From positions 6,589,501 through 6,653,500 of the forward strand of contig NC_083519.1 in assembly GCF_032362555.1 (NCBI RefSeq): a DNA stretch of 64,000 bases, in the 5' to 3' direction. How positions within the stretch are numbered: position 1 is the stretch's first letter; each line of letters opens with the position of its first letter. The notes beneath the pieces were generated by a model that did not search any database, had not been told where the DNA came from, and saw only the letters and a program-made list of their open reading frames with translations. Position numbers and translations under genes: made by a program. Below are positions 1 to 12,969 of the stretch, piece after piece. This DNA is from Amyelois transitella (lineage: Eukaryota > Arthropoda > Insecta > Lepidoptera > Pyralidae).

Positions 1-1288
1 CATCACTTGTGCTTGACCTACCGTGAGGTAAACACGTATGATGCTCAAGTTTTATCAATACGTGTATTAATTTGTTTGGTTTCCTCTTAAATGATCGGTC
101 ATGATGTAGTTGTGAATAAAAATGTGGCAAAGTTGATTAAAAATGGATAAATGCATACTGTAAACCCTTGAGCCAGGAATTTTCGGTATATCTATAAATA
201 GTTAATTTTACAAGATTTAACAGATTGACCGATCTAGTTGTTAAATTCGTTTGATATTCCTTTGGTTAAACGAAGTTCCAAAATTTAAAGTAAAATATGA
301 CTTGTCAATTTTTTTCACTTTAATACTCACTTAAAGCCATTACATAAATGAACTATGTTACTAGTCTACATCCGAGTAATAATATGAAATCACTTACGAA
401 ATGTTAAGTTCTCAAAATAAGTCTAGTCCAATGTCATTTCCAGGCCAAAGTGCAACTTTGCCACTTTACATTGGAAACCTAAAGTAAAATTTTATTACAA
501 CTCCGCCGGTGCTCAGTGGTCTTTTGTTAACAAAATTGACCCAACTTACTACTTTCAGCATTTGTATTTATAAAGCCGTAAACTTGGTATTGTCCATTTC
601 TATATGTACTAAAATAAAGGTTTTGATAAGTACGCCATTTTATTGCAAAAATTATATATACAACACTCTTCCCTTACTTAGTGACTGACTAACAATGCAC
701 AGTCCAAACGCTGGCTCTGGTATTAAAATTTGGTAAGTAGGTTCTTTGTATGGTCTAGGGGAATTCCCGAAAGAGAGGACTTCCCGAAATTCCCACGGAA
801 ACGGAAGTTAACTGGGTTTCTGTTTTACGCGGACGCTCTCCAGTGTACGAGCAATATACATAAACTTTTATTGCCATTACAAGACAAAATGAACTAACAG
901 ATGCAAATCATAAATTAGCTTTTGTTTTACCCTTACTTAATTGAACAAACTCATTTTTTGAATAAAATACACTAAGACTGTTCTTACCTTTATTTCAGTA
1001 CCTAAAGATATGAACTGTACGTACTAAAACGTCCCAGGCGACATTGTCTCGTTCATTGTTAGTTGAACCTGTAGCTGGTACAGTCCACTGAAAATTTTTA
1101 AATCAAATCATATTTATTTGCTCAAATGTGGTTGCAAAGGTGCAACAAACCAGCGTGATTTCGTTACGAATATTATTAAAAGGTATTAATAAATATTATT
1201 ATGTTAACGTAAATGTAAGTGTAACTTCCCCGCACTCCATATCTTTCCCATGAATTTAGTGAAAGCTATGTGAATAGTCACTTTCAGC

Positions 1289-1440
1289 AAGTGCAACTTT
1301 GACCATGATCCTATATGGGTTAAGTCCCCCTGCAAAGGTTGTAGACGTCAGATGGTAAGCACTATATGTAAAAACCTTACTTACCCAATCCAAGATCATG
1401 GTGAAAGAGTTTAAACAGGCTCCTGTCTTAAGAGATGAAA
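1289..1440 (+). repeat. Dispersed repeat copy, 'catgatcc..tatgggtt' family
   Basis: Shares an ordered set of short blocks with 34803-34960 and 43252-43375: a 'gatccaatatgggtt'-like block, a 'cttacccaatcc' or 'caatccaggatcatgg' block, and a 'ggctcct' block. The three copies are in the same orientation and diverged. The family name is unknown to me. The 79-codon reverse frame here is only the repeat read backwards. Confidence 0.5.
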
Positions 1441-4400
1441 TGTTACCGGCACAAATTCCAAGAAAAAAAGGGTAGAAAAGGACAGCGATGTTCAAAAGGT
1501 CGTTGTGGTCGCCATTTCTGGATGTTCAATCTTTGTCAATTTTTATACAGCACGTAGGCCTGAACGCTAGTTTAAATAGAATTTTATTGTCTTTCACGGA
1601 CTCCAAGCATTAAGCAGCCAAGAAAGCAATCGGAAAAACTTTGTGGCAAAAGAGATATATAAAATACACAAACTAATTAATTAAATGAATGCATTGCTCG
1701 GGAATTATACAAAATGTGCTTGCTGGCATATCGATATCTTTCCTGCTTTTAATAAGAAGCTTTTATTTAACTTGACTTGTATTTATGTAAAGTAAACTTC
1801 CAAGTGTTTTAATATTTTTTAATATTCTTATTATATCCATTATACTATACTACACGTGTTATGGCTTTCATCAAGGCACCGCGGTGAAAGGGCGCAAAGG
1901 GCAGGACAATAGATCTGCTTCTCCTCGAATATAGTGGTGTTTATGATATCCTTTGATATTCTATTGACTGTACTGTATGTACGTTTAGTACTAGAAACGG
2001 ACTGCTTAAATTAAACTGTCAATATTAATTTAGGCATATTGAGAAACGACAGATGTTGCACTGGGATCGCTTTGAGTAAATCTAGGTATCTATTGCTCTT
2101 GAGAGTAAGGCCTCACATAAAATACATATATATCACGTCTTAGCTTTTAATGGGATATCATGTATATCATGGGATGGTCATGTTTATCTTGCGTAAGATT
2201 CTTCGCTTCCGTCAGGTAATTCTAGAAATAAATGTAGCCTTTGTCACTCACAAAGTCCTATTTTTTTGTTACATACGTACAAAAATATGAATTAATTCTC
2301 TTTATTATTATTATGTATTTACAGTGTTCCATTGAGATTTAAAAATAATGACATGTTGTTAGCCAATCGCAATAAAGAAGAATTTAATTTCTAAGTCTCT
2401 ATAAACAGTTATAGCTAGAATTCAAAGTCTCTGTAATGTAAAAATATTTGTCAATGTTTTAAAATACTGCGAAAGCTTTATCCCTTGAATGGGTTGTTAA
2501 ATCTTCCAAATAATGAGAAATATGTTCTTACCAATCGTAAACAGAGTACTTTTACATTACATTCAACCTATCAAACAAATGCTCGCCAATACTCACAGAT
2601 CCATTTGCAACCTCCTGGGACCGTATACTTTGTTTTAAATTAATGACATCCATATCTCACGATCCCCGGGAATAGGCCTCTGCATTTGTCATATAGATTA
2701 CGCACTTTTTCCAATGTGAATTTCATTTCATTTTCTTACATCCCATAAATTTCGACGGAATAAACTACCCTAACAGAATTTCTGATAGAAAGTTCAACAT
2801 TTTGCAAAAATGACGAATTTATATAAAATACTTCGAACTGTTTGCACACTGCCATTTATTACTATAGTGGGAATTCCAATATTTTAAACTGTGTCCGTCG
2901 TTAGTACACCGCAAATTGGACTATATGGATGAGCAATAAGATCGAGTTTAACACTAAGTTCGTGTAATCGAGAAAAGCTGGAGTTTCCGTGACGTCACGG
3001 TGAAATTTATTTGCCAATGATAGGGGGTTAACGAGCCGTAGGTGTTCTGCGTTAAACCTGCCATAAACTGTGCTAATGTGACATCAGATTGCACGAGTAT
3101 AGACTTACAAATGATCTTAAAATCGAGTCGGTGGCTTTTTCCATTACATCTTTCAAGTGTGCTCTCAGTTTTAACCCGGGTCGGAAAAGGGTTAATTTGA
3201 CGTTAATGATGTGAAAACCTTTGAATGTAAATAAATAATATACCCTGTAATATTTCTGATTCCTAGGTACCTTATGTAAGGTAGTTTGAGTAATGAGGTA
3301 ATTATAATACAAATACCTTCTATCCGCAGCGTTGCCTGCGCAATTTAATGCCATCTACAAAAGAAAAAGGTTTTTAGGTTAAATTTCCACTGGAGCTGTA
3401 CTTTTTACCGAAATGAAAGATATATTCCCTATGGCCTTCTCGAGACTTTTAATTATATATACGTGAGATTTTAAGATCAGTTCCGTAGGTCACCTGCGAA
3501 GAGGTAACAAATAAACACACTTACTTCTGCATTTATAAAACTAGTTGGGATAGGAATTTTTGACTTTGACTCAAAAAAAAAAGTTAGATTACCTAGGGTG
3601 TAAAATAAGCATCAAAAAATTGATTAATAAAGAAATAACCATACTCTTTACTGTCACACGTCACGATAATCTATGAAATGTCTCCTACGTGAAATTAATA
3701 TACCTAGTGCGAGAATATTCGCCACGTCTAATTTGATTTATGAGATATAATCAATTAGAGGGCTCCAAACACACTCATATCTGCGTGTTCTCCAATTAAT
3801 TGCAAGTAACGAAATTAAGACGAGATTGATTTACATTACACCTCGAGATTCTGCGAGGAAATTATTAGCTCTACACTTAATCGATTTTGTTTCACTAAAT
3901 TGATAAGGCCGTAGTACTTTGGGCTTATTGAATCGCAGTAATTTTAAATTTCTAAAACCGGTTTGTTTAGACATACATTTAAAGGGCACTGATTAACTTT
4001 TGCCTATGTTATCACAATATTTGATATATTCCCATTCTTCAATTAGCAATTTTACGTTGGCAATAATTGAAAAATAGTAAGAGAAATGCCAAGATATATA
4101 TAATTCTTATACCATGTTATACAGAGATAAGCTCCAAGAGTACTTGACAAACGTAGCCAAAAATAAATCCTATCAAAGAACCTCTTCACAAAGGCTTAAT
4201 CAAGTGTTTTGGACATCTGATAAAGAGTTCAATATCTCAACATCAGCCTCTCCAGAACGATCAGTTACATTAGGGTAAGACGACCGTTCCAATAGTACCT
4301 AAAATTTTATTAGGAGTTATAAAACTAAATGCGTTAAGGCGCACTTCCGAATGTAAAGATAATTTCACGTTATTCATGTTCTTGAATGGATCTCTTCTTT

Positions 4401-5334
4401 TAAGAAAATTGTAGATTCGCAATTGCCTTTTTCTGCTTCGCGCTGTTGGTTTTAGCAGATATTTATCAAATTGGTAAATTTTTCGCAAAATTTATTTGCA
4501 GATTCAAAGAGTTGACAATAAGCGAAGCAATTGACTGTAAAACAAAGGTACAAAAACAAATATCATAATTGATATATTTTGCAGTTTTGTTTTTTTTTGT
4601 TTACATATAGATTTTTTTACAACTCCCAAGGGTTGATTTTTATATAAAATGTTAAAAAACAAAAATTGTTAAATTTTTCGGTTCAAACAGCATGCATTGC
4701 ATATTAATTACTTAAATAAAATTTAATAACGAGTTACTGTCCTCGAAATCCATACTTTCTATGTTAATATTATAAATGTAAATTTGTTACCTCTTCACAG
4801 TTAAAACAATGAACAGATCTGCGTGAAATTACATTGAACTGCACTCATATAGCGTGGAGTACGGAGAATAACATAAGGTACTTATAATGAGGGCTTAACC
4901 GCAGGCAAAATCTATTAACAAATAATATTAAAGGGTTGTGGATGAACTCGGAATTGTCCTTTAACCAGGATGACCACACTACATTAGTCGGCGATCACCG
5001 AACTGCTAATAGCCGCACACTTTCACTATTATTGGAACCCAAAACTCCTAGAACCGTAAAAACTTATAGTTTTAAGAAAGGAGGGTGTAAGTATTCTTCT
5101 CAATAGAATGCCATAAATACCGTTTCCGCAAAGTTTTATTTTAGGATTACTTTAACTAGTCTTGAGAATTCAACAAATGTTACGTAAGAAGTTGCACCTT
5201 CGAATGAAACTTAAGTGTATCTACGTCAGTTAATTAGTTGCACTGCTGATTGTATGATGTATCGATTTTTCTCCAATTCCATTTTTAGTGTGATTAAACT
5301 AACGCTGCTTACATTTTCTTCATACATACATATA

Positions 5335-5543
5335 ATCACGTATATACCCCTTGCGTCCAACCAACAGACTTGAAAAGACTGAATGGTCACGTTCGGATGT
5401 GTGTGTGTGTGACAATTTTCTAGCGCATCGCCAACAAGAAAAGTTTCAAGTTTATTAACCAATCCCTAAGTCACCTTTAACGACATCCAAGGGTATGAGT
5501 TGGAGTGATCCTATTCCAATTAAGTGCCGGGAACCAAACGACA
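5335..5543 (+). repeat. SINE-like repeat, copy 1 (near full length)
   Basis: Shows the blocks of the window's commonest repeat in order: 'atcacgt', 'cttgaaaagactga', 'gcatcgcc', 'acgacatccaagg', 'gtcctatt'-like and 'gtgccgggaacca'. A (TG)n run at about 5398-5412 replaces part of the middle. A 'catacata' run precedes it. The copies share a fixed order and two orientations across the window, which fits a retroposed short element. Confidence 0.7.
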
Positions 5544-7966
5544 CCTGATTACATTTCCTATCTGAAATTTTTATAAACTTTATCAGACGAAACTTACCTA
5601 ATTAGAAAGTATAATAAACATTGGATGAGCAACTCGGCCCCGAGATTCAAATGACGATAACGTGACACAACCCGTAGCGTGACACGGTGATCATGTAATA
5701 GACAAAAGGTAGGCCGATAACTTAATTGTCCGTAATGTGAAATATGTATGTATTTATAAAACAATTAAAACCATCAAATGACATTTTCAAATATATTTAT
5801 ATGTTTTTTTCAAATTTATATAATTATAAATCTATACGGTAAGTGGTAAGTGCATGGCACATAGTGACCGGAACTTTATAAAAGGCCCAGTATACTATAG
5901 CTTTTATATATAACTTAAGAACTAGATAATACTACTTAGTCCAAGACCGTATTAGGCTATAAATTGAAAAAGACCGCCATCTATCCTATCAGCGGAAACT
6001 AACCGGACAAGTTATCTTGCCATCCAATGCTATAGAAGGTATGAAATTCAAAGAGCCTTTTACAATAAGTTGTGATGTAAATTCAACGGTAACTTGGAGA
6101 GGCATTGTTCCCTGAAAGCATATTGATTTAGGTGGAAAGTAGCACTCAATAACCCTATCCGAACAGGAGTTCCAATGAGCCAAACTTGCTATCTATTGCT
6201 AAACTTTAACGTAAAATTACATCTTTACCGGCGATATTAAATTTCTGTTGTCTTCCGTAATTTATGTCGTGCCTCTTTGAATATTAACGGTTTGACATAT
6301 TGATCCTATTAAGTTTGTTTTGAATGGGATGTATTAAAAAGCGTTACACGGGGAGCAACTACATTATAAGCATCTAAGCATCTACATATGTAGGTACAAA
6401 GAGTGTAGTACAATTTACCAGCTGAAAATCGAACCTAGTGCGCCGCCACAAAGATAAGTATTGACGTATGGTAATGCCACCCAAGCGATCTTACCCCAAA
6501 TCTGTAACGTTAGTGCTAATATCAACTACACGCTCGACGTGGCTTTGATAGAATATTTTAATTGTCACCAACAATATCTCTAACAACTACATGAAAAGTC
6601 TAAAACAAACAAATGTCATTTCATCTATATTTCTGATTCTGTTTGTTATGGAACGTTACAATATTAATGTAAACAAAATTTTGTGAAATGTTTATTTTAT
6701 CAATCAATATAATTAGTTAAGTAACAATTTGTGTCTGCAATCTTGATGATATTAAAATGAAAGTGCAAAGTTTGGAGTGGGCTTATCAAGAAGTAGGTGA
6801 AGGCGGCCTCGCAGGTGCTGCCCAACTTTGTTAATAAAAAGGATATTGAATCCTCAAGATTTAATTCAATCTATTCGATTTTAAAAGCAACCTTATCGAC
6901 GTTGACATAAGAGACGGTGAAACAAGGAAAGAAAAGTAACAAAGTAAGACGGTGTAAAAACGCTCATTATCTGGAATAACCATCACTCAAAAATTTGTGC
7001 TATTCAATGCTGTAAACTCCAAATACCTGTTAAATAACTTCAGAGTATAAAAAGGATGTACCTATAGAAAAAATACAGGGCATAAATATTTATATAGTCC
7101 TCTTTAAGATATAACTAGTAATTTTCTCATATTGGAGAAAAACATACTACAAAAACCTTTATAAATAAACAAGAAACTAAATTGGGCAAAATCACATCTA
7201 TAAATGCAACAAGACTCATTCACACACTGGAATCTTTTAATAAAATGTTTCGAACTTCAAAGAGCTCAATATAAAATAGAAATTATGGAAAAGAGTAAAA
7301 CCTCTTTTGCAAAACCAAGACGCCATTTTAAATAAAAGAATGTAAAAGGATTCGTCGAATAGTACCGAGTGTTTACGCCGACGTTTGAAAATCAAATACC
7401 AAAAGTTATTCTCGCTCCAGAAAACAATAAAATGCCATAAGGTTCTCAATCTTTTATATACATAGTTTTTTTTTATAAATAAATACAAGGTTTTGTTGAT
7501 AAACCTTCTTTTGGCTTAAATGTAAATTTGAATTACTAATGTATGTATAATTGCATGCTATATCTTGAACTTTATAGCATGTAATAAAATAAATATAGCT
7601 GTTTGCCCGTGGCTCTTTTTTGGTATGTTTTAAGAAAACTAAATATTCTTCAGGCTTCAAAATATCCCGAGCACAAACCAATTATTAATTGAAAAGGTTT
7701 TAAACTAAATGTTCCTTGAATTCTTTGGACAGTAGCCTGATGTAGGTTTAAAAAATAATAATACACAAACAATTACATTTTAACTTCTAGCCACTTCTTC
7801 TTTCTATAAATTAAATGAGAGATTTTTAAGGCTGAAAAGTAAATAACACGAACGATGGAGTCTTTGACATAATTCACATTTTTGCATAATATTTTAAATA
7901 CTACTGTTCCATTTATGTAATAAAATGCAAAATCCTCTGAATTTTCCATTTTCTAATTTTACTTCA

Positions 7967-10900
7967 TTACTCGCCTCTTTGATAAAATACAGCGAAGATT
8001 GAATAAGTCATCCTTGCAACCTGCAACACAGATTATTTTATTTTCCTCTTACAAAACAAACATCTCCGGATAGTTTATAAATAAAAGATAAGCGTAAGGG
8101 CGGCTATTCGGATAACATCACTACACAACTAATAATTTATAAATGTAGACAATAAGCGTGAATCAATGTAAATTTAAGGGATTTCTAGTTATAACTTATA
8201 AGTATTACAGTAATAATATAAGTTTAGTCACCATAAAGCTGAGTGTTATAAAAAAATATCTTCGAGTGTAATTGTAGTCTGAATGTTGCCACAATCATAT
8301 TTACTTTCTGAATGTTTGCTGGCGATATTTTTTTTTTATTATTATTATTTTGTTAAAAAAAATAATACTATACCGATACAAATGTTTCATATGACAACTC
8401 TTGTACTCCAAACGCTTTTAGTATGAGTGGTTTTTGCGCTTGCGCACAGCTGATGAGAACAAAATGGCGGATGTCTTTACCGTGCTCTTCCATCTCACAC
8501 AGATACCATCCGCTGTAGAACATGGACCCTGATAGTAACGAAGCCTGTAAAAATGTAGTATTAATTCCATTTTACAAACTGTTTTACTGTCCTCGCTCAA
8601 TTTGAAAGTTTCTTTAGTATTTTAACATACAAGCCGTTATAATATAGCAGTTCTTTTAAGTCAGTGCGAATAATAAACTCTAGCATCAAAAATTTAGGAT
8701 TACAACTCACAAAAAGCAACCAACATCAACAAAATATTTTTATATAGAGCTAGACCTGTTGAAAGTACCTGATAAGTTATTTCTCCCGCGTTCCACAAAT
8801 TAAGAGCCAAGAGAATAAACAAAGAGCATACAAACGTATACGTCATAAATGCGTTCGTAAGATCCATGTGAGGAGACAACTGAAAACAAATTTTGAATTC
8901 ATCATTTGCATAACGTATACCCTAGTACTAAGAATCATTTCTCTTCTTCAATCTTATATTTAAAAGAGAAAAGATAATTGACTTTTTTTGTTTGTTAGGA
9001 TTAAAAACTAATTGACATTTCGATGATTTTTGGCACAGAGACAGACTAAACCTAAGTTCGCACGGAAGCGAAACCCCGCATAAAAAGCTACTAAATCAAT
9101 AAAGAAAAAAAAAGTAGTGATTGAATCTGTACATTGAGGTAGAAACAAGTTACTATATTTAAACCTTTTATGAATAAATTTTATCAAATATACAGCGAGG
9201 TGTATTGTTGAGTTTGACTCAAAGAGAATATTAAGTATTCTTATCCGTCGTCAATCTTAGTTCTAAATTAAAATTTTCCATTTATTACCTACTCATAAAG
9301 AATTTGTTTTAACATTTCACACAAGAAATTTTTTCCAACATCGAATACAAATTGCTCCTAGGCTAGGAACGACATTAATTTCTTGCTTCAAGAATCTTTC
9401 TTTTATCAATTCTCTACTTCTAAAGTGGGTTTTATATTTTCTTCTAAAGATATAATATTAGGAAAGTTTTAATACTCACCGCTAAGCGTAGCAGAAGCAG
9501 AACCGCAACAGCAGAACTTTCACAAACTTGGAGTGACATTATTATCCCAAAAACACGATGTATTTCGTCGGCTAAACTGAATAATACAGGTGAATTAAAC
9601 ACAGTCGGAGACTCGAAATTTAGCTGTGCTGAGCCCAACTGTACGTCTGGCTAGAAAAGCAGTTTACTAGGTATTTTAACGTTAGTACTTAGAGCCGTAC
9701 GACCACAATTGGAACGTTCCATTAAAACTTTTCATCAGACTTTTTACAGATGAAAAGCCACGCAAAATTTCAGGAAATAGTTATTCCGTTACATTTTGGA
9801 CATGCATATTGTCACGTCTTTCACTTTTTTAGACTAGGCAGACAGACTAGGCTTTAAGATATAAAAATATTATATCTCTATTATATCATAGCTTTAACAT
9901 TATATAAGATAGTTAAAAAAGGCGTCTTTAATAATCAAAACTCAGTATTATATCAGTATATAATACAAACTTAGTATTTTATTAAATCATAGTCACTACG
10001 TTGATTTTAAAGGGAAGGAATAGTGACTCTCTATGCATACACTGCCGAAACAGAATGTACAATACATATGGTCAACTCTATATTCCTTGCGGGGTAGACA
10101 GAGCCTACAGACTTGAAAAGACTAACAGGCCAAGTACAGCTGTATTAATGGAATTGAAATTCAAATTGGGCTGGCACCCATCGGATAGAAGAAGAATCTT
10201 AAGTTTATAAGCCTTTCCCTTAGTCGTCTTTTACGACATCCATGGAAAGATATAGATAGGTAAACAGAATATATTTTTAAAGAAGCAGTTCCATGTATTA
10301 GAGATACTGACAAAAGTTATATGTGTACTTACTGTAAAAGCTGTTGATGCATTAGTATTCCTTCCAAAAACCCAGCTTTCAGCTTTTCTACTGCCCTCTT
10401 CTTATTTAATGTCAAAACGTCATGGTCGAACTCTTCCCTGATCCTGTCGTAATGATGACATAGGGTCATAAACTTGAAGGCTAGCATGACGAGATGGGCT
10501 ATGGGCAAACAGTCTGCTGACATCATAGGCAACATCATGTATAACCAGGTAACGTAGAAAAATACTCGGAAAAATGAAGCAATTGTTGAGTCATCGTCAT
10601 AATAAGGCAAGTAGGTCACCACTGTGTAGAATGGAACACCTAAGGATATAAAAAATATTCTTTCTGTAGTAATGAAGAAAAAGGTAGGGTTGATATTTTT
10701 AATAGTTGCTTTTATTTCTTGGGTGTATTTATTTTCTGTCTAAATATACTTATTTATTTTAGTAAAATATTTTCATACTAAAACTTATCAAATGCTAATT
10801 TCACCCGCATTTAAATGAGAACTATTAAACTTCTGACTTAAGATACTTTAACGGGCACTCGAAATATGCACATAATTTTAAAAAGGTGTAAATTTTGTCG

Positions 10901-12969
10901 ATCTTTTTTTAGCTACTATGTAGCTCGTAAGTAACATCATTCTGAATTGGTGATTAGCTAGTTAACACAGATATCGGAAAATCACGGTTCCAGATAAAGT
11001 AAACTTACTTTAATACTCTGTGGTTTAAAAACGAATAACTAAAAACTAAATTCATGTAGTCATTTTGCTTTATATACATACCTACGTCTCATTGGAGGCC
11101 AACAATGTCGTATGACATTATGTACACCTATTTTATTTTATGTGAATTAAAAAAATTATTAGGATATCAAAAAATACAAATTCAAGTATTCTAGATTAAG
11201 GGATCTATATTTTTAAATTGACGTCCGATGAAAATGCTGCAGTGTAGTTTGTTCCGCCGCTCCTTCTACACATGCGCTTTGGAAGCGGTAGTAGTTATAA
11301 TTAGATTTAAGTGATGTGACGTCAATAAGTGATACCTTGTATCCAATTTTGAAAATAAATCTATTCTATTCTATTCTTTATATTCTTTAATGTTCTCATA
11401 ACCTTATGACTTGGGAATTGAATAAGAGGTTTTATGTACGCTTTCAATGCTAATAAGCCAAGTTGGCACAACGGCGGCGGCGCTATTATTGTCGCCTGCT
11501 CGACCCTTTCTGACGGACTCGGCACGGTGATTGGCAAATTTGGAGATGATTAAACCAGACAACTTTGTGCAGTTAAAGCGGACGGATATTTGATTGTTTC
11601 CAAAAGGATTCACCTCAAGTAATCCATGGACTAGAGTTTTATAGTATACTAATTTACTGATTGAAAAGCCTACTTTGGTTCAATATGAACTATGTACAAT
11701 ATGTACTCATGAAATTTTAGAAAACGCCTTCTCTAGCTGACCTAGCTGATTCATCCTAAAGTTGTTTATTTTAAATACGAGTACCCTTTTCTTTCATTAT
11801 AGCTAGGTAAGCTATGGTCACACCCGGATTTAAGGTTAAAGCTTTAACTTTGTACCTTCTACAGAAGTTAATATCTTCCTTCTTCAGCATATTTTTACAG
11901 AAATTACATACATACATAAAATTACGCCTCTTTCCCTGAGGGGTAGGCAGAGACTACCTCTTTCCACTTGCCACGATCTCTGCACACTTCCTTCGCTTCA
12001 TCCACATTCGTAACTCTCTTCATGCAAGCACGGCGGTTCCGGGTTCTCTTGACCTGACCCTTTACCAGGACGTCCTCTTAATTTGAACAAGATACGTTCT
12101 TCTAGGTCTTCCCACTCCGACCTTTCCCTCCACACTCTCCTTGTATATCTTAGTTAACCTGCTTTCATTCATCCTCTCCACATGACCAAACCATCTTAAC
12201 ATACCCTTTTCTATTCCTGTAACTACATCTTCTTTCACATCACAACATTCCCTTATCACGCTGTTCCTTATCCGGTCACTCAATTTCACACCCATCATAC
12301 TCCTTAACACTCTCATTTCCACTGCATTTATTCTGCTTTTGTGCTTCTTTTGCCACACCCAACTTTCACTCCCATACATTAATGTCGGGACCAACACGCC
12401 CCTATGCACAGCCAGTCGAGCCTTTTTGGCTAGTTTCTAACTGCTCATAAAGGCAAGACAAGGCAAGGCTACAGAAATTCAAGGAAATAATATAATAATA
12501 AAAGTGTAAATAACAGAGTACCTTCAGCATATGCCCGTCTCGTGCTCTCGACTCCGTAAGCGCCCAACGACAAATAAACCGAAACGACATACAATAAAAT
12601 GCCAATTTTAACTTTCAAATACTGCCGTTTCATAACGTGTTCCTCTTCAAATTTTTCACCAACGGCAGCCATTTCGAAATTCAACTTTCTTATAGATTCT
12701 TTATGGTACATAAGAAGGGCCATTTTAGTTAGTACGATGTTATGAATAGCGAAAAACATATTGGCTGAATTCTTTTCCACTTCAGGGAAATCACCGAACA
12801 AAGCCGCTAGATTTTCCAGGAAAATCATTGTGGTGTAAATGGAAAATGAGACCGTTGTATACATCTTATACAGGACAGTCTCTGGGTACATATTTTCAGA
12901 CCAATAGTTGCCAATGCCAGCGTAATAAACATATTTACAGAAATCCTTTAATAGTTTTCTAGTTTTCAT
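7967..12969 (-). CDS. Odorant receptor (insect 7tm_6 family), complete
   Basis: Six exons on the minus strand: 12969-12522, 10639-10333, 9576-9480, 8879-8769, 8544-8374 and 8020-7967. All junctions are GT-AG with matching phases (1, 2, 0, 0, 0), giving 395 codons plus stop, the usual size for an insect OR. Family signs are the membrane-rich body, the 'GILMHQQLLHLADEIHRVFG' segment created by the exon 2/3 join, the 'SLQVCESSAV' helix, 'FYSGWY' in exon 5 and the typical short last exon with 'ARMTYSIF'. Insect ORs are inverted seven-pass ligand-gated channel subunits that pair with Orco in sensory neuron dendrites. Ligand and subfamily cannot be read from sequence. The exon 3 acceptor was chosen at 9577/9576 rather than 9651 because only it restores phase. 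Intron 1 holds an RTE-like LINE remnant and intron 2 a SINE copy. Confidence 0.92.
10064..10260 (+). repeat. SINE-like repeat, copy 2 (OR intron 2)
   Basis: Nearly complete copy with 'cttgcggggtagacagagcc', 'cttgaaaagact', 'aagtttataagcc' and 'ttacgacatccatgg' blocks in order. It lies antisense to the receptor, within intron 2. The 69-codon frame here is repeat sequence, not a gene. Confidence 0.8.
11220..11390 (+). repeat. LINE-tail-like repeat
   Basis: Contains the block 'gatttaagtgatgtgacgtc' followed by 'tgtatccaattttgaaaat' and a 'ctattctattct' tail. The same blocks occur reverse-complemented at 20292-20395. The repeated tail and truncated head look like a retroposon 3' end. It lies in OR intron 1. 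Confidence 0.65.
11905..12412 (-). mobile_element. RTE-like non-LTR retrotransposon 3' fragment
   Basis: The minus strand encodes the C-terminal end of a LINE reverse transcriptase polyprotein: 'GVLVPTLMYGSESW', then 'MRVLRSMMGV', 'MLRWFGHVERM' and 'GVGRPRRT', a hallmark string of insect RTE-type elements. The frame is broken after the last motif. The element ends in a 'tacatacataca' simple tail at the low-coordinate side, as expected for a 3' end on the minus strand. It is strongly 5' truncated with no endonuclease or catalytic RT core. It sits in intron 1 of the odorant receptor in the same orientation as the gene. Confidence 0.85.

Larger units (their letters stand above)
1..7966. other. 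Intergenic, no gene recognised
   Basis: AT-rich sequence with only short open frames that lack family motifs or a convincing splice context. It contains a degraded repeat copy near 1289-1440, a SINE-like copy at 5335-5543 with an internal TG run, and many A/T tracts. A 25-codon ATG frame at 6757-6834 runs directly into an AATAAA-like motif but matches nothing I know. I see no RNA gene here. Confidence 0.6.

Noticed and set aside
6757-6834. 25-codon ATG frame ending at an AATAAA-like motif
   Set aside because: Too short to judge, with no upstream exon or homology. The adjacent poly(A)-like motif is common in AT-rich DNA.
9577-9650. Upstream acceptor at 9651 for OR exon 3
   Set aside because: It leaves the frame in the wrong phase after exon 2. 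The acceptor at 9577 restores phase and the conserved helix.
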